Assembly: GCA_023362775.1 (NCBI GenBank)
Contig: JALMGJ010000003.1
Coordinates: forward strand, 77,361,355-77,425,354
Source: Charina bottae
Taxonomy: Eukaryota > Chordata > Lepidosauria > Squamata > Charinaidae
Reading direction: 5' to 3'
DNA length: 64,000 nt
In this document: in pieces, positions 23,601-33,180 of the stretch
How positions within the stretch are numbered: position 1 is the stretch's first letter
Layout of the letters: each line of letters opens with the position of its first letter
The notes under the pieces: generated by a model
What the model was told of the DNA's origin: nothing
The model's input: the letters and a program-made list of their open reading frames with translations, nothing else
The model's database searches: none
Translations under genes and position numbers: made by a program

Positions 23601-26600
23601 CCTCCTGGGCGATTTCAATGCAAGAGTTGGGCGTGATTTTGATTTGTGGCCAGGGATCATTGGGAAAGAAGGAGTTGACAACAGCAACACGAATGGAATC
23701 TTACTTCTGACTAAATGTGCAGAGCATAACCTTGTCATTACTAACACACTCTTTCGCCAGAAAAATAAATTTAAAACATCATGGAAGCACCCACGGTCGA
23801 AGCACTGGCATCTTTTAGATTATGTAATTGTCCGTGCTAGAGATCGCCGTGATGTACTTCTCACCAGAGCCATGACGAGCGCCGATGACTGCTGGACAGA
23901 CCATCGATTAATTCGATCCACGATGGCCATAAAGATTGTCCCTCATCGTAGGCTCCAAGGAAGAAAACCAAGGCGTAAAATGAATACACTGGCCCTTCAA
24001 GATCCTATTAAACGAGCTTGCTTTCAATCAACTCTCAAGGAACATCTGCCTATGGAACTTCCTGAAAATGTTGAGGAACACTGGATTAAATTGAAGACTT
24101 CTATCATTTCAGCCTGTGAACAAACTATCGGATACCAGACTAAGAGACATCAGGACTGGTTTGATGAGAACGATAGTGAGATTGAACATATTATTGACAA
24201 GGAAAGGAAAGCCTTCCAGATATGGCAAAAAGATATTAACTGTGCCGTTAAGAAAAAAATCTACGCCAGTGCAAAGGCAGAAGTCCAAAGACGAACTAGA
24301 GAACTTAAGAACATATGGTGGATAAAAAAAGCCCAAGAAACCCAACATTTTGCAGATGCTCACGATGCACGGGGCTTTTTTAATGCCATAAAGGCCATCT
24401 ATGGACCAACAAACCATGGTACAAATCCCTTACGCTCAGTAGATGGTGCTAAACTTCTAAAGGACAAAGAGTCTATTGCACTGCGCTGGAAAGAGCATTA
24501 CTACAATCTCCTTAATCGTCACTCTACTGTGGCTGACGAAGTCTTCTTGCAAATCCCACAAAAACAAATAAGAAATGAGCTTGCAGTACCCCCTAGTTTG
24601 GAGGAAGTCAGTAAAGCCACTAAACAAATGAAAAATAACAAAGCTAGTGGACCTGATGGGATTCCTGCTGAAGTCTTTAAAGAAGGCGGGCCTGAACTTA
24701 CACAACAACTTCATAAGCTCATCGAAAAAATCTGGATGAGGGAGGAGATTCCAGCAGACTTTAGGGATGCCATAATTATCACTCTCTTTAAAAAGGGTGA
24801 TAGAACAGACTGTGGAAACTACCGAGGCATCTCCCTTCTAGCCACAGCAGGCAAAATCCTGGCAAAGATCATTGCAAACCGTCTCCTATCTGTATCAGAA
24901 GACATCCTCCCTGAAACGCAAAATGGCTTCCGCCCTTCCAGGGGAACAGTGGATATGATCTTCACTGCACGACAGCTTCAAGAAAAATGCAAGGAGCAAA
25001 ACCGCCCTCTGTACATGGCGTTTATTGATCTGACTAAAGCTTTTGATACTGTAAATCGTACTGCTCTCTGGACCATCCTTCTGAAAATCGGATGCCCTGA
25101 TAAATTTGTGAACATCTTGCGGTTACTCCATGACGACATGATGGCAACAATCCTGAATAACAATGGCTCTCAAAGCGATCCATTTAAAGTGGAATCCGGC
25201 GTTAAACAGGGATGTGTTATTGCTCCAACCTTATTCGCTATCTTCATCGCTATGATTATGCACCTTGTTGAAGAGAAACTTCCTACTGGTGTAGAAATTA
25301 TATATCGAACAGATGGAAAGCTTTTTAATCTTAGTAGGCTGAATGCAAAAAATAAGGTAATTGCAACTTCTGTTATAGAACTTCAATATGCTGATGATAA
25401 CGTAGTCTGTGCACACTCCGAGGAAGATCTTCAAACTATCCTAAACATCTTTGCAGAAGCATATGAAAAGCTCGGCCTCTCGATTAACATTAAAAAAACC
25501 AAAGTGCTTTACCAGCAAGTTCGAACCAATCCCTCTGCAGCGCCATCAATCCAGCTTAAAGGTGTGTCACTAGAAAATGTCGACCACTTTTCTTATCTCG
25601 GCAGCCATCTATCAACAAAAGCCGACATCGACGCTGAAATTCAGCATCGCCTGAGCTCTGCGAGTGTAGCTTTCTCCCGAATGAAGCGTAGAGTGTTTGA
25701 GGATCGGGACATTCGCAGGGAGACCAAAATGCTTGTTTACAAAGCCATTGTACTACCAACCCTTCTGTACGCCTGTGAAACATGGACCCTCTACAAACGC
25801 CACCTCCAACTTCTTGAAAGATTCCATCAACGCTGCCTCCGAAAAATTCTGCAAATTACTTGGGAAGATAGGCGGACTAATGTTAGCGTATTAGAAGAAG
25901 CGAAAACCACCAGCATTGAAACAATGATCATCCAACATCAACTTCGCTGGACTGGTCATGTTGTTCGAATGCCTGACCATCGTCTTCCAAAGCAGCTACT
26001 TTACTCCCAACTTAAGAATGGAAAACGGAATATTGGTGGACAGCAAAAGAGATTCAAAGATACTCTCAAAGCTAATTTAAAAAAATGTAATATCAGCATT
26101 GAGAACTGGGAAGCCCTAACTCATGAGCGTTTCAATTGGAGGTCAGCCTTTATTAATGGCGCTATGGACTTTGAAGAAGCACGAGTACAGGGCGAAAAGG
26201 AGAAGAGAGCTAAAAGGAAGGCACGTCAGGCAAACCCTCATCATGACCGTCTCCCACCCGGAAACCTATGCCCTCATTGTGGGAGGTTGTGCGGATCCAG
26301 AATTGGCCTTTATAGCCACTTACGGATTCACCGTTAAAATTTTACCTTTGGAAGACAATCTTACTCGGCTACGAGTGATCGCCAATGATAATGAAATGTT
26401 AGTGTAACACTGAAACATAAATTTCTACCTAATTCCACTGCCTGAACCACCCTATTCCATCTTGGTGCATAATTGGGCAGAAAAGCAGAAATGAGAATTA
26501 AACCAGATTAAGGACTAAAGGATTAAGGATAATGGCAGAAAGTGAAGAGGAACTAAAGAGCCTCTTGATGAGGGTGAAAGAGGAGAGTGCAAAAGCTGGC

Positions 26601-29600
26601 TTGAAACTCAACATTAAAAAAACTCAGATCATGGCATCTGGTCCCATCACTTCCTGGCAAATAGAAGGGGAAGAAATGGAAGCAGTGACAGATTTTATTT
26701 TCTTGGGCTCCAAGATAACCGCAGACGGTGATTGCAGCCATGAAATTAAAAGACGCTTGCTCCTTGGGAGGAAAGCTATGGCAAACCTAGACAGCATATG
26801 AAAAAGCAGAGACATCACCTTGCCGACAAAGGTCCGTATAGTTAAAGCTATGTCTGTAGCTTGAATCATGTCAACTGGATTTCTATTTTCTCAGTGGAAA
26901 CGTTTCGCTCCTTATCCAAGGAGCTTGGATAAGGAGCGAAACGTTTCCACTGAGAAAATAGAAATCCAGTTGACATGATTCAAGCTACAGACAATTCCAC
27001 CTGGATGACTGAGAACCTTCATAGACATAGTTAAAGCTATGGTTTTCCCAGTAGTAATGTATGGCTGTAAGAGTTGGACCATAAGGAAGGCTGAGCGCCG
27101 AAGAATTGATGCTTTCGAACTGTGGTACTGGAGAAGACTCTTAAGAGTCCCTTGGACTGCAAGGAGGTCAAATCAGTCAGTCCTAGAGGAAATCAACCCT
27201 GACTGCTCATTGGAAGGACAGATAGTGAAGCTGAAGCTCAAATACTTTGGCCACCTAATGCAAAGAGAGGACTCACTGGAAAAGACCCTGATGCTGGGAA
27301 AGACTGAAGGCAAAAGGAGAAGGGGACGGCAGAGGATGAGATGGTTAGATAGCATCATCGATGTAATGAACATGAATTTGAGTAAACTCCGGGAGACAGT
27401 GGAGGACAGGAAGGCCTGGCGTGCTATGGTCCATGAGGTCACGAAGAGTCGGACACGACTAAACGACTGAACAACAACAAGGACTAATTACATGTTATAC
27501 ATATTTGTCCTTGAAATATTTTTATTTCACAAATAGGTAGCCCAAAGCCCAAATCAACCAGATCAAGACCCTGAGATCAGAGATACTGTAGATTAGACAA
27601 AGGAAGACACTATCTCTTCCACCAAGAAGCACATATTTCTTGATAGCATTGAGGGTGGATCTTTTTTGGTACTTCCTGACTGAATACATTATTTATATTA
27701 AGAAAATTATTTATATTCTTTTTACATGTTTTGGGCCCACCTCTTATGTTTTCCTATTTCAGTGTCTCTTTTTTGCCTACCATAGAATAAGTGCTGCAGA
27801 ATGGAGTGAGCAGCACTGAATGGTAACACTGTCTTGTTACCACAGAGCTGTTAAAGCAGCATATGCATTCACTACATTTTAGGAGACGACACATCTGTTT
27901 GGAGTGTTATAAAATCTATGTAGAATACAAATTGCTTCAAGTAAGTATGATCTGGAGCTTCATGAGCACATGTAGTAAATTCAAATAACAGGCATAGACT
28001 TCTGTAAATATGATTTTATATGAACTGACCATTCATATAATATAAATGACCATTCGTATAATATAAATTTATTCATATAAATTCTCAGCTCTTCATATAA
28101 GAGCTCTTTTTATATAAATTTATATAAATTCTAAGCTCTTTTGTATTTGTTGTATTCAAGATACTCATGAGGTATGTATGCTCAAGGTAACATGCCCTCC
28201 CTTCAAGGCAGAATTACACAATAAATGAATTGGGAGGGACCTTATAGGTTATTTATTTACTATATCTGTATGCTGCTCATTTGGAAGGCTTAACTGGATA
28301 ACAATGAGAAACATCACTAAAAACTTGAAAGAAATAAATGAAAACCTCAACAGCAGCCAGCATAATGCATCAAAACAAAACACCAACACCATGTATCTAC
28401 CAATGGAACCCAACCTTCAAAGCATGCCTTCATTCTGGGCTGGATGGAAAAACAGGGTCTTAATGATCCTGAAACCCAGTAGGGAAGATGTAGACCGGAT
28501 TTCCATTGGGGGAGTGCTCCAGAGAATGGGGGCAGCAATAAAACATGCCCTTTTCCTAGGTCCTGTCAGATGGCATTTTCAGAGAGATGAGACCTTCAGA
28601 GAGATGAGGGTATGGACTCTATTGGATCTGACTGACTGGCATCTAGTCCTACTCCCTGCCTGGGACAGGATCCATTATCAGGTAGCCATCAAACTCTCAG
28701 CTGAGAGTCATGTGGCCGGCATGACGCATGCAGAACGCTGTTTAAATACCAGCTGCAGGTGAACAATAGTGGGAGAGGATGCTTTTATTTTCTGCTTTTG
28801 AGCGCCCCAAAGATAACCAGTCAGCCACTGCGAGAAACAAAATCCTGATCTTGATGTGACCCAGCAGGGCTATTTGTACATTGTGTTCTTAGAAATGACT
28901 TATTGTAATGTGTAAGCTGATTAAAATGCCTTGTCCTAAATTGAAGGCTAGAAAGAAGTGTTTCCTATCTATTCTGCTAAGCAAAGGCTTCCTTTACAGA
29001 ATTGTGCTTGCATTCTGAGTCATTCTGTGACCAGATGACACAGTGAGGAGGAGACTGCAGTAAAACAATTGTGACACTTCCACCAGCTGTAGTTCTGCGT
29101 TCAAAATCTGTAGAAGCAGCTGCTCTTAGGTAAGGATTTTACATTTACAGTTTCTTAAGGGAGATATCAGCTCTTAATATGGATTATTTAATCCACAAAT
29201 TCTGTGATGATGAAAGAGCAGGCCTTTGCAGCTATTATTCCACACAGCCCTTATTTAATTTTCCTGCTTTATGTCTCTACTGTTACAAACAAGGTAATCT
29301 AAAACAGTTTATCCCTTGTTCCCCTTAATAGCTATAGCCAAGTGTGGTTTGTGTAGCCTAGAACTCTGTGCAGAAAATGTTGCTAGGCATAGAATGAAGC
29401 ACTGAGAAAATTTCATATTTTTAAAGTGAGTTGTGTGAATAATGCACTACAATATCCAAAGCTTTCTAATTTTTTTTTGCTTAAATAGCAGAAGCAGTTC
29501 AACTTTATCCACAGTGTATGACTTAGGTATATAACTTTGGCATTTCTCTAAATTAGACCAACTTGGCACAAAATGTGGATTGATCCAGTGAAGATTTTTT

Positions 29601-32154
29601 AAAGTGGTCTAGAATGCACCATTTCTTCATGAAAAAGTGGATTTTCAAAGTGACTGCACATTTGCCATGATTGCAATACCACCAAATTTCTGCTGTTTTA
29701 TCTTTGATTTAGAAACTAGAACAAATGTTTGAAGACACATTGTGAAGAACTGCAACCAAGCAATGAAAAATGGCTTAATATAAAAGGTTAATACCCAAGG
29801 CCCTGCCTGATCCTTTGCCTATTCTATTGTTTCTAGCTCTGCAAGGATTTGGCCCTGAAAGCAGACATAGCAAGCAAGACAATGAGTGGCCAAGGAAAGA
29901 AATCACAAATACTTACACAGCGCTTGATTATTTGTCTCAGATCCAGCAACATATCTCCAAGGAAGCCTACATCCTGCTTTACTGGGTTGTCTGTAGTTAC
30001 TTTTGGTAAGACATCTTCCAAATAAAAATGGATCATTTCTGCCACTGACTGGCAGCCCAAGTAACTCTAAAAGCATTGGAGAGAACAATAATAATGGTAA
30101 GAGATGAAGATGAAATTGCACATATAAGCTCTATCCTTTGACTATATTCCATGGACGGAAAGGATCAAGTGAAAATGTTAAAGTTATACTCAAAAGTTTT
30201 CTTTTGCTACTTGATAAGTCAGAACTGGAAACTGATACCAAGAAAAAAAACAAAAGTTTGCATGTGCATGTAAAAGGGGGGCAAAACTTTCAGCAGCTCC
30301 TCCTCCCTGCAGATTGAGGAAACCTCCAGGTAATTTATTAATGTATTAATTTTCTAAATTAATCTTATAAATGTATTATTTTCCCCAAGTACTATAAATA
30401 ATATAAGTTTTCTGTATTAAATTTCTGTCATTAAACTGGCACAAAATCAAAACTATGAATATACTGTATCTAAATAAATACAAAGTTATTTCATAAAATT
30501 CAATAATAACACATTTTATGACTCATGAGCAAATCTTTTTTTGATCTCCATTGATTGACCCTCCCAAGAACAAATTGTCTAAAGCAGCAGCAATCCTTTT
30601 TCTAATTTTAAATGGCCAACCTTGGCCATTCCTCCCAGGTAGACTTCAAATTGTACCATTCATGAAACAAATAAAACTTATGGAGCATCAGTGCTTCAAA
30701 TAGCATCTCTGGATATGTTATTCAACCTTGTTTATCAGACATCTATAGAGTGAATTCTGCCTTTTCTAAAGTACTCTTATACATATATTATTTTTCCCAA
30801 GTACTAAAAATATGTGAAAAAGGAAATAGGGAGTTGAGGTTTACCACCAATACAGTGATATACTTGGGCATAGAAATAAATACAACGTGCATGTCATTTA
30901 GTATTTTCAATTCACTTGCAATACAGATTCCCATAAAATCCTCCATTATGACATTTGATAGGTAAACCAAAGAGATTTAGAATTAGGTCTGCCAAGAATA
31001 TAGTTGATCCCAGATAATATACTTTTTTCTAAGTAATCTGGTTAAGGCAATTAAAATCTTACCTTGAAATCTTCTAGCAGATCCTCTTTTAATAGCATAG
31101 TGTCCAGCTCAGAATCTCTATCTTGCTATAAAAGTAAACAATGAAAGAAAATATTAACCCAAGGAAATCTGAACATAATTTTAAATTAGAAAGAATGTGC
31201 TACTGTCACCTAGCAGCCAAGTGGTTTTCTCTATGCATTTTGTAATTTATAAACCATGGTTTATGAATCAGCAAATTGTATATTGTGGCTTATTCAATAA
31301 ATCATGGCTAAAGAAATCCTGGGATAACACAGTACTAGATGCTATTTTCAACCTTTCACCTCTTTGTCCACTTCTAAGCAATGTTTAAAACTGCATCCTC
31401 TTGTACTCAGTAGCTAAACTTGCAGGATACATATTAAACAGAGGATGCTGAGTTTGTTTTTGGATATTTAACACATTTCAGCTACCTTCAAAAGCTTTTA
31501 TCTTCAAAAGCACCAATCTAAAATCTAAAATATTATTTATTTTCATTCATGCACATCTGAAGAATGGGGAAATGGCTCTATATTTCCAGCTATTCACAAA
31601 GTTAATCTTTAAATATCAATGTTTTTCAGACTTTGGACATTAATTGTAACATTAAAAAATGACTATTATTCCAATCCCTTCAACAAGCAATTCCAATCCT
31701 CAAATACGTATTGTTAGTCATTGTAGTAATTTTATCTGAGAAGCAATTATACTGTGCACATTTGCTTAATTTGAAAAGAATTAAAAGTACCAGAAAGTTC
31801 TCCATTTGTCATTTTCTTCCCTGGAGCTTGCAGAGAACCTCTTGGTGAATTATATGCGAAACTACTTATTACTTGTAGCTAGCAACGAAGAACACAACCA
31901 TCTGTTGCTTTACACTGCTATATAAAGAAGCCCAGCCTTTTTACATTTCACTCTTCCTAAATTCCTAGATGAAAAGAGCCAGAAGAACAAAAGATGAATA
32001 TACTCACAAAATAATCCTTAATCTTGTTAAATGTGATCCTTAACTCTCGGAGCCTAAAAGGGAGGTTGTCTGCAAAGTGTCTACAGTCCATGAGCTGGGA
32101 ATGTGCGCTCCTGAGCAGCAGGGAAAGCAGCATATACGCTATCAATGAGTTCAT
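20516..32154 (-). CDS. IL10: Interleukin-10, five exons, 172 residues
   Basis: Secreted homodimeric cytokine that signals through IL10RA/IL10RB and STAT3 to restrain inflammation. Coding exons join 32154-32008, 31125-31063, 30066-29917, 22039-21974 and 20608-20516, all with phase-0 junctions and GT/AG borders, matching the five-exon layout of mammalian IL10. Exon 1 gives a hydrophobic signal peptide (about residues 1-19, [19 protein letters not shown]). The four cysteines C24, C75, C120 and C126 have spacing almost equal to that of human IL-10 and should form its two disulphides. The C-terminal helix reads [18 protein letters not shown], the most conserved family segment. An NKT sequon lies at 130-132. 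The length is 172 against 178 in human. No stop or splice lesion was seen, so the gene looks functional. Introns 1, 2 and 4 are about 0.9, 1.0 and 1.4 kb; intron 3 is about 7.9 kb because of transposon insertions. Confidence 0.97.
20675..21180 (+). mobile_element. Old L2/CR1-like LINE 3' end in IL10 intron 4
   Basis: Sense-strand text reads gagctgcactggctagcttt (an ELHWL-like C-terminal block), then 'taaagccctacaagcattgg' and a long decayed 3' UTR ending ttgtaaacagtttggagt...tataaataaaattaataaat. It is antisense to IL10 and much more decayed than the L2 copies at 2.5 and 11.1 kb. Confidence 0.65.
21340..21412 (-). mobile_element. Short antisense L2 tail in IL10 intron 4
   Basis: A tttattttatttatt tract is followed by tatccccgcccatctctacc, the reverse complement of the L2 end. 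Confidence 0.6.
21974..22039 (-). CDS. IL10: IL10 exon 4
   Basis: 66 bp, the same length as the human exon. It reads [20 protein letters not shown] then EK. It supplies the fourth cysteine (ICE) and an NKT sequon. The acceptor is cttttcacag and the donor gtaag. Confidence 0.96.
22494..26387 (+). mobile_element. Near-intact APE-type non-LTR retrotransposon in IL10 intron 3 (12-bp TSD)
   Basis: The element is flanked by ataatgaaatgt at 22482-22493 and 26388-26399, a candidate 12-bp target duplication. It has about 0.5 kb of 5' region, one uninterrupted ORF (23002-26337) and a short 3' tail of about 50 bp with no long poly(A). Its architecture (APE endonuclease, reverse transcriptase, C-terminal zinc finger, single ORF, short 3' tail) places it near the RTE-like assemblage. 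It is clearly distinct from BovB, and I cannot name the exact family with certainty. It lies in sense opposite to IL10. Confidence 0.85.
23002..26337 (+). CDS. Endonuclease/reverse transcriptase polyprotein of the intact LINE
   Basis: The frame stays open from an upstream TTG at 22978, but the first ATG is at 23002, giving about 1,111 residues. The APE endonuclease shows GTWNIRTL (Asn near 57), LQETR (Glu near 93), [10 protein letters not shown] (near 203) and CWTDHRLI (near 299), with Thr in place of the usual Ser before DH. A lysine/arginine-rich linker follows. The reverse transcriptase shows [38 protein letters not shown] (near 675), [12 protein letters not shown] and the catalytic YADD (near 796-799). 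The C-terminus ends in a C2H2 finger with spacing C-x2-C-x12-H-x3-H (about 1090, 1093, 1106, 1110) and the stop TAA. No internal stop or frameshift was found, so the copy is young and may be competent, although activity depends on an intact promoter. It should reverse-transcribe its own RNA at a nicked site. Confidence 0.92.
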   Translation: MTEQPYLGSTLLTPYGEGARKGALNIVCLIFSLTGLPRPVGSPSSGRKKHMNFGTWNIRTLQDNMDSERPERRTAIIARELRRFNIDIAALQETRRAGEGQLKEEKGGYTFFWKGLPEQERRIHGVGFAIKNDIVKLLSEVPTGINERLSTLRIKLAKNQQATILSAYAPTLDADEDIKEKFYTQLDTILSEIPKEDKIILLGDFNARVGRDFDLWPGIIGKEGVDNSNTNGILLLTKCAEHNLVITNTLFRQKNKFKTSWKHPRSKHWHLLDYVIVRARDRRDVLLTRAMTSADDCWTDHRLIRSTMAIKIVPHRRLQGRKPRRKMNTLALQDPIKRACFQSTLKEHLPMELPENVEEHWIKLKTSIISACEQTIGYQTKRHQDWFDENDSEIEHIIDKERKAFQIWQKDINCAVKKKIYASAKAEVQRRTRELKNIWWIKKAQETQHFADAHDARGFFNAIKAIYGPTNHGTNPLRSVDGAKLLKDKESIALRWKEHYYNLLNRHSTVADEVFLQIPQKQIRNELAVPPSLEEVSKATKQMKNNKASGPDGIPAEVFKEGGPELTQQLHKLIEKIWMREEIPADFRDAIIITLFKKGDRTDCGNYRGISLLATAGKILAKIIANRLLSVSEDILPETQNGFRPSRGTVDMIFTARQLQEKCKEQNRPLYMAFIDLTKAFDTVNRTALWTILLKIGCPDKFVNILRLLHDDMMATILNNNGSQSDPFKVESGVKQGCVIAPTLFAIFIAMIMHLVEEKLPTGVEIIYRTDGKLFNLSRLNAKNKVIATSVIELQYADDNVVCAHSEEDLQTILNIFAEAYEKLGLSINIKKTKVLYQQVRTNPSAAPSIQLKGVSLENVDHFSYLGSHLSTKADIDAEIQHRLSSASVAFSRMKRRVFEDRDIRRETKMLVYKAIVLPTLLYACETWTLYKRHLQLLERFHQRCLRKILQITWEDRRTNVSVLEEAKTTSIETMIIQHQLRWTGHVVRMPDHRLPKQLLYSQLKNGKRNIGGQQKRFKDTLKANLKKCNISIENWEALTHERFNWRSAFINGAMDFEEARVQGEKEKRAKRKARQANPHHDRLPPGNLCPHCGRLCGSRIGLYSHLRIHR
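26853..27026 (+). mobile_element. Penelope-like foldback element, copy B (15-bp TSD)
   Basis: A perfect 15-bp duplication, atagttaaagctatg, flanks it (26838-26852 and 27027-27041). The insert is a pair of inverted arms: tctgtagcttgaatc...cgctccttatccaa and its complement, joined by only ggagc, followed by the family's 35-bp tail (caattccacctggatgactg...). The centre present in the other copies, including the ctgaaga block, is missing. The insertion site is certain because the interrupted BovB frame is known. Confidence 0.93.
27039..27470 (+). pseudogene. BovB ORF2 C-terminal fragment
   Basis: This is the open remainder of the truncated BovB copy after the foldback insertion: [20 protein letters not shown] through [20 protein letters not shown] to the end KSRTRLND. 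Compared with the copy at 8668-9786 it differs by scattered single residues, e.g. lysine for glutamate in the YGC-SWT block. It lacks the catalytic core and cannot function. Confidence 0.88.
27480..28240. other. IL10 intron 3 remainder, AT-rich
   Basis: Repeated ataatataaat/cattcatataa motifs lie at 28020-28140. No transposon boundary or exon was recognised. Confidence 0.5.
28241..28640 (-). mobile_element. Antisense L2/CR1-like fragment in IL10 intron 3
   Basis: The stretch carries the phrases ggatggaaaaacagggtctt, agtgctccagagaatggggg and 'cctaggtcctgtcagatggca', which match the pattern seen on the plus strand at 2575-2700 and 49180-49300 in antisense L2 ends. It is old and broken. The long open frame across it is not a gene. 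Confidence 0.6.
28700..28748 (-). mobile_element. Small Sauria-SINE-like fragment
   Basis: The sequence gtcatgtggccggcatgacg followed by catgcagaacgctgttt matches the body of the Sauria SINEs at 37,415-37,450 and 58,590-58,625. It is too short to show ends. Confidence 0.5.
28760..29916. other. IL10 intron 3, 5' part, nothing recognised
   Basis: Non-repetitive AT-rich intron sequence. No conserved element could be judged without an alignment. Confidence 0.5.
29917..30066 (-). CDS. IL10: IL10 exon 3
   Basis: 150 bp reading [20 protein letters not shown], then a linker and [11 protein letters not shown]. It contributes C75 and C120. The acceptor is tgcttttag; a second AG two bases further in would break the frame, so the first is chosen. 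The donor is gtaagt. Confidence 0.95.
31063..31125 (-). CDS. IL10: IL10 exon 2
   Basis: 63 bp reading [20 protein letters not shown] then K, one codon longer than the human exon. The acceptor is cttttatag and the donor gtaaga. Confidence 0.95.
32008..32154 (-). CDS. IL10: IL10 exon 1 (coding part)
   Basis: 49 codons from ATG at 32154. It holds the signal peptide and helix A with the first cysteine (MDCRHF at 22-27). The exon ends DYF at a GTGAGT donor, the same junction residue (Phe) as human exon 1. Confidence 0.95.
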
Positions 32155-32240
32155 CTCTCTTCTGAGCCTTCCTTTCTAGACCCGCTTGATTTTGAAAGTT
32201 AGATCACCATTACCTTGATTGGCCCGATTTATACCCCAAA
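32155..32240 (-). promoter_or_regulatory. IL10: IL10 core promoter with TATA box and short 5' UTR
   Basis: On the minus strand, TATAAAT (plus 32227-32233) lies 73 bases upstream of the ATG, implying a start site near 32200 and a 5' UTR of about 45 nt. A CCAAT motif (minus strand, plus 32215-32222 region) sits just downstream of the TATA box, so its role is doubtful. A TATA-driven promoter is expected for an inducible cytokine. Confidence 0.65.
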
Positions 32241-32690
32241 GCAGTATCAGTTTCCTTCCTGATTTCATCAGGATATTGGTGTTCAAACCCCAAATGTCAG
32301 CTTCTTCCCATCAGAAGTTTTTGAGCCTTCCCCACTCTTTAAAATTGCTTATTGGGGTAGAATTAAACTTTCCCACCTCCCCTCCCTTTAAAAAAAAATC
32401 TGTTGCTTCTTGTAAATATGTGGTAATGCTTGTACTATCTTTGCTCTTATGGAAAAATGAGCTTTCCATTATGTTATTGTTCCTTTAGGTAAATGTCCTT
32501 ATTGCAATGAGAATAATCTGTGCAAACTTAAATCTCTATAAACTTGAATTGTTTTTCCCCTACTAACCTACCAGTAGTAGTAGGCAAATCAATCTCAGAC
32601 TTTGTTTTCTGGAAAAAGCCAATATTTCCCCCAACAACATAAAATCCCCAAATATATTTAAATGTAAATAAAGTTTTATTTGAATAAAAT
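32241..32690. other. Region upstream of IL10
   Basis: This is proximal upstream DNA that should hold IL10 regulatory sites. No individual factor site can be supported by eye. Confidence 0.5.
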
Positions 32691-32699
32691 AAGTTAATC

Positions 32700-32960
32700 A
32701 TAAAGCAATTGGCTGCATATGGCTACCTTTTGTGGGCTTGGAAGCTAAGCAGAATTGGGCCTGGTTAATAATAGGACCAGACCTCCAGGGAATATCATGA
32801 CTGGGAAATTTAAAAGTGAATTAAAAAAAAAGGCAACAAGAAGGCACTTCTATAGAGCTGCCAGGTAAACTGCATGGATGTGTCTATAAAGTCACCAGGA
32901 GTGTAGCTCAGCTTCAAGGAGTGGAGTCCTAAAGCAATGTTTTGACTAACATTTAGTCTG
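32700..32960 (+). mobile_element. Diverged 5S-rRNA-derived SINE
   Basis: The block ttggaagctaagcagaattgggcctggtta corresponds to the internal promoter region of 5S rRNA (gaagctaagcaggg..gcctggtta). It is followed by ccagacctccagggaatatc and a body ending 'aaagtcaccaggagt', as in SINE3-type elements. It is considerably mutated. Confidence 0.6.
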
Positions 32961-33180
32961 TCTGAATAAATAGCTGCAAAAAATCCTTATATCTATCTCA
33001 ACTGTGGATATAAAAAGTCTACACACCCCTGTTAAAATGCCAGGTTTTTGAGATGTAAAAAAATCAGACCAAGATAAATCACTTCAGATTTTTTCCCACC
33101 TTTAATATAACATACAAGCTGTACAATTCAATTGAAAAACAAACTGAAATCTTTTAGGGGGAAAAAATAAAAATAAAAAA

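Larger units (their letters stand above)
26528..27478 (+). mobile_element. 5'-truncated BovB copy with foldback insertion
   Basis: The copy starts inside the palm domain just after the YADD region ([20 protein letters not shown]) and runs to the BovB 3' end (KSRTRLND, gactgaacaacaacaa). The segment 26802-26804 contains a TGA replacing a sense codon of the related copy. The element is split at 26853 by a 174-bp Penelope-like insertion. The aaggacta near 26510 and 27479 may be a slightly displaced target duplication. It resides in IL10 intron 3. Confidence 0.9.

Noticed and set aside
28304..28762. 152-codon frame in IL10 intron 3
   Set aside because: It crosses an antisense L2/CR1 fragment and a SINE-like piece; the protein reading has no domain and lies on the strand opposite IL10.
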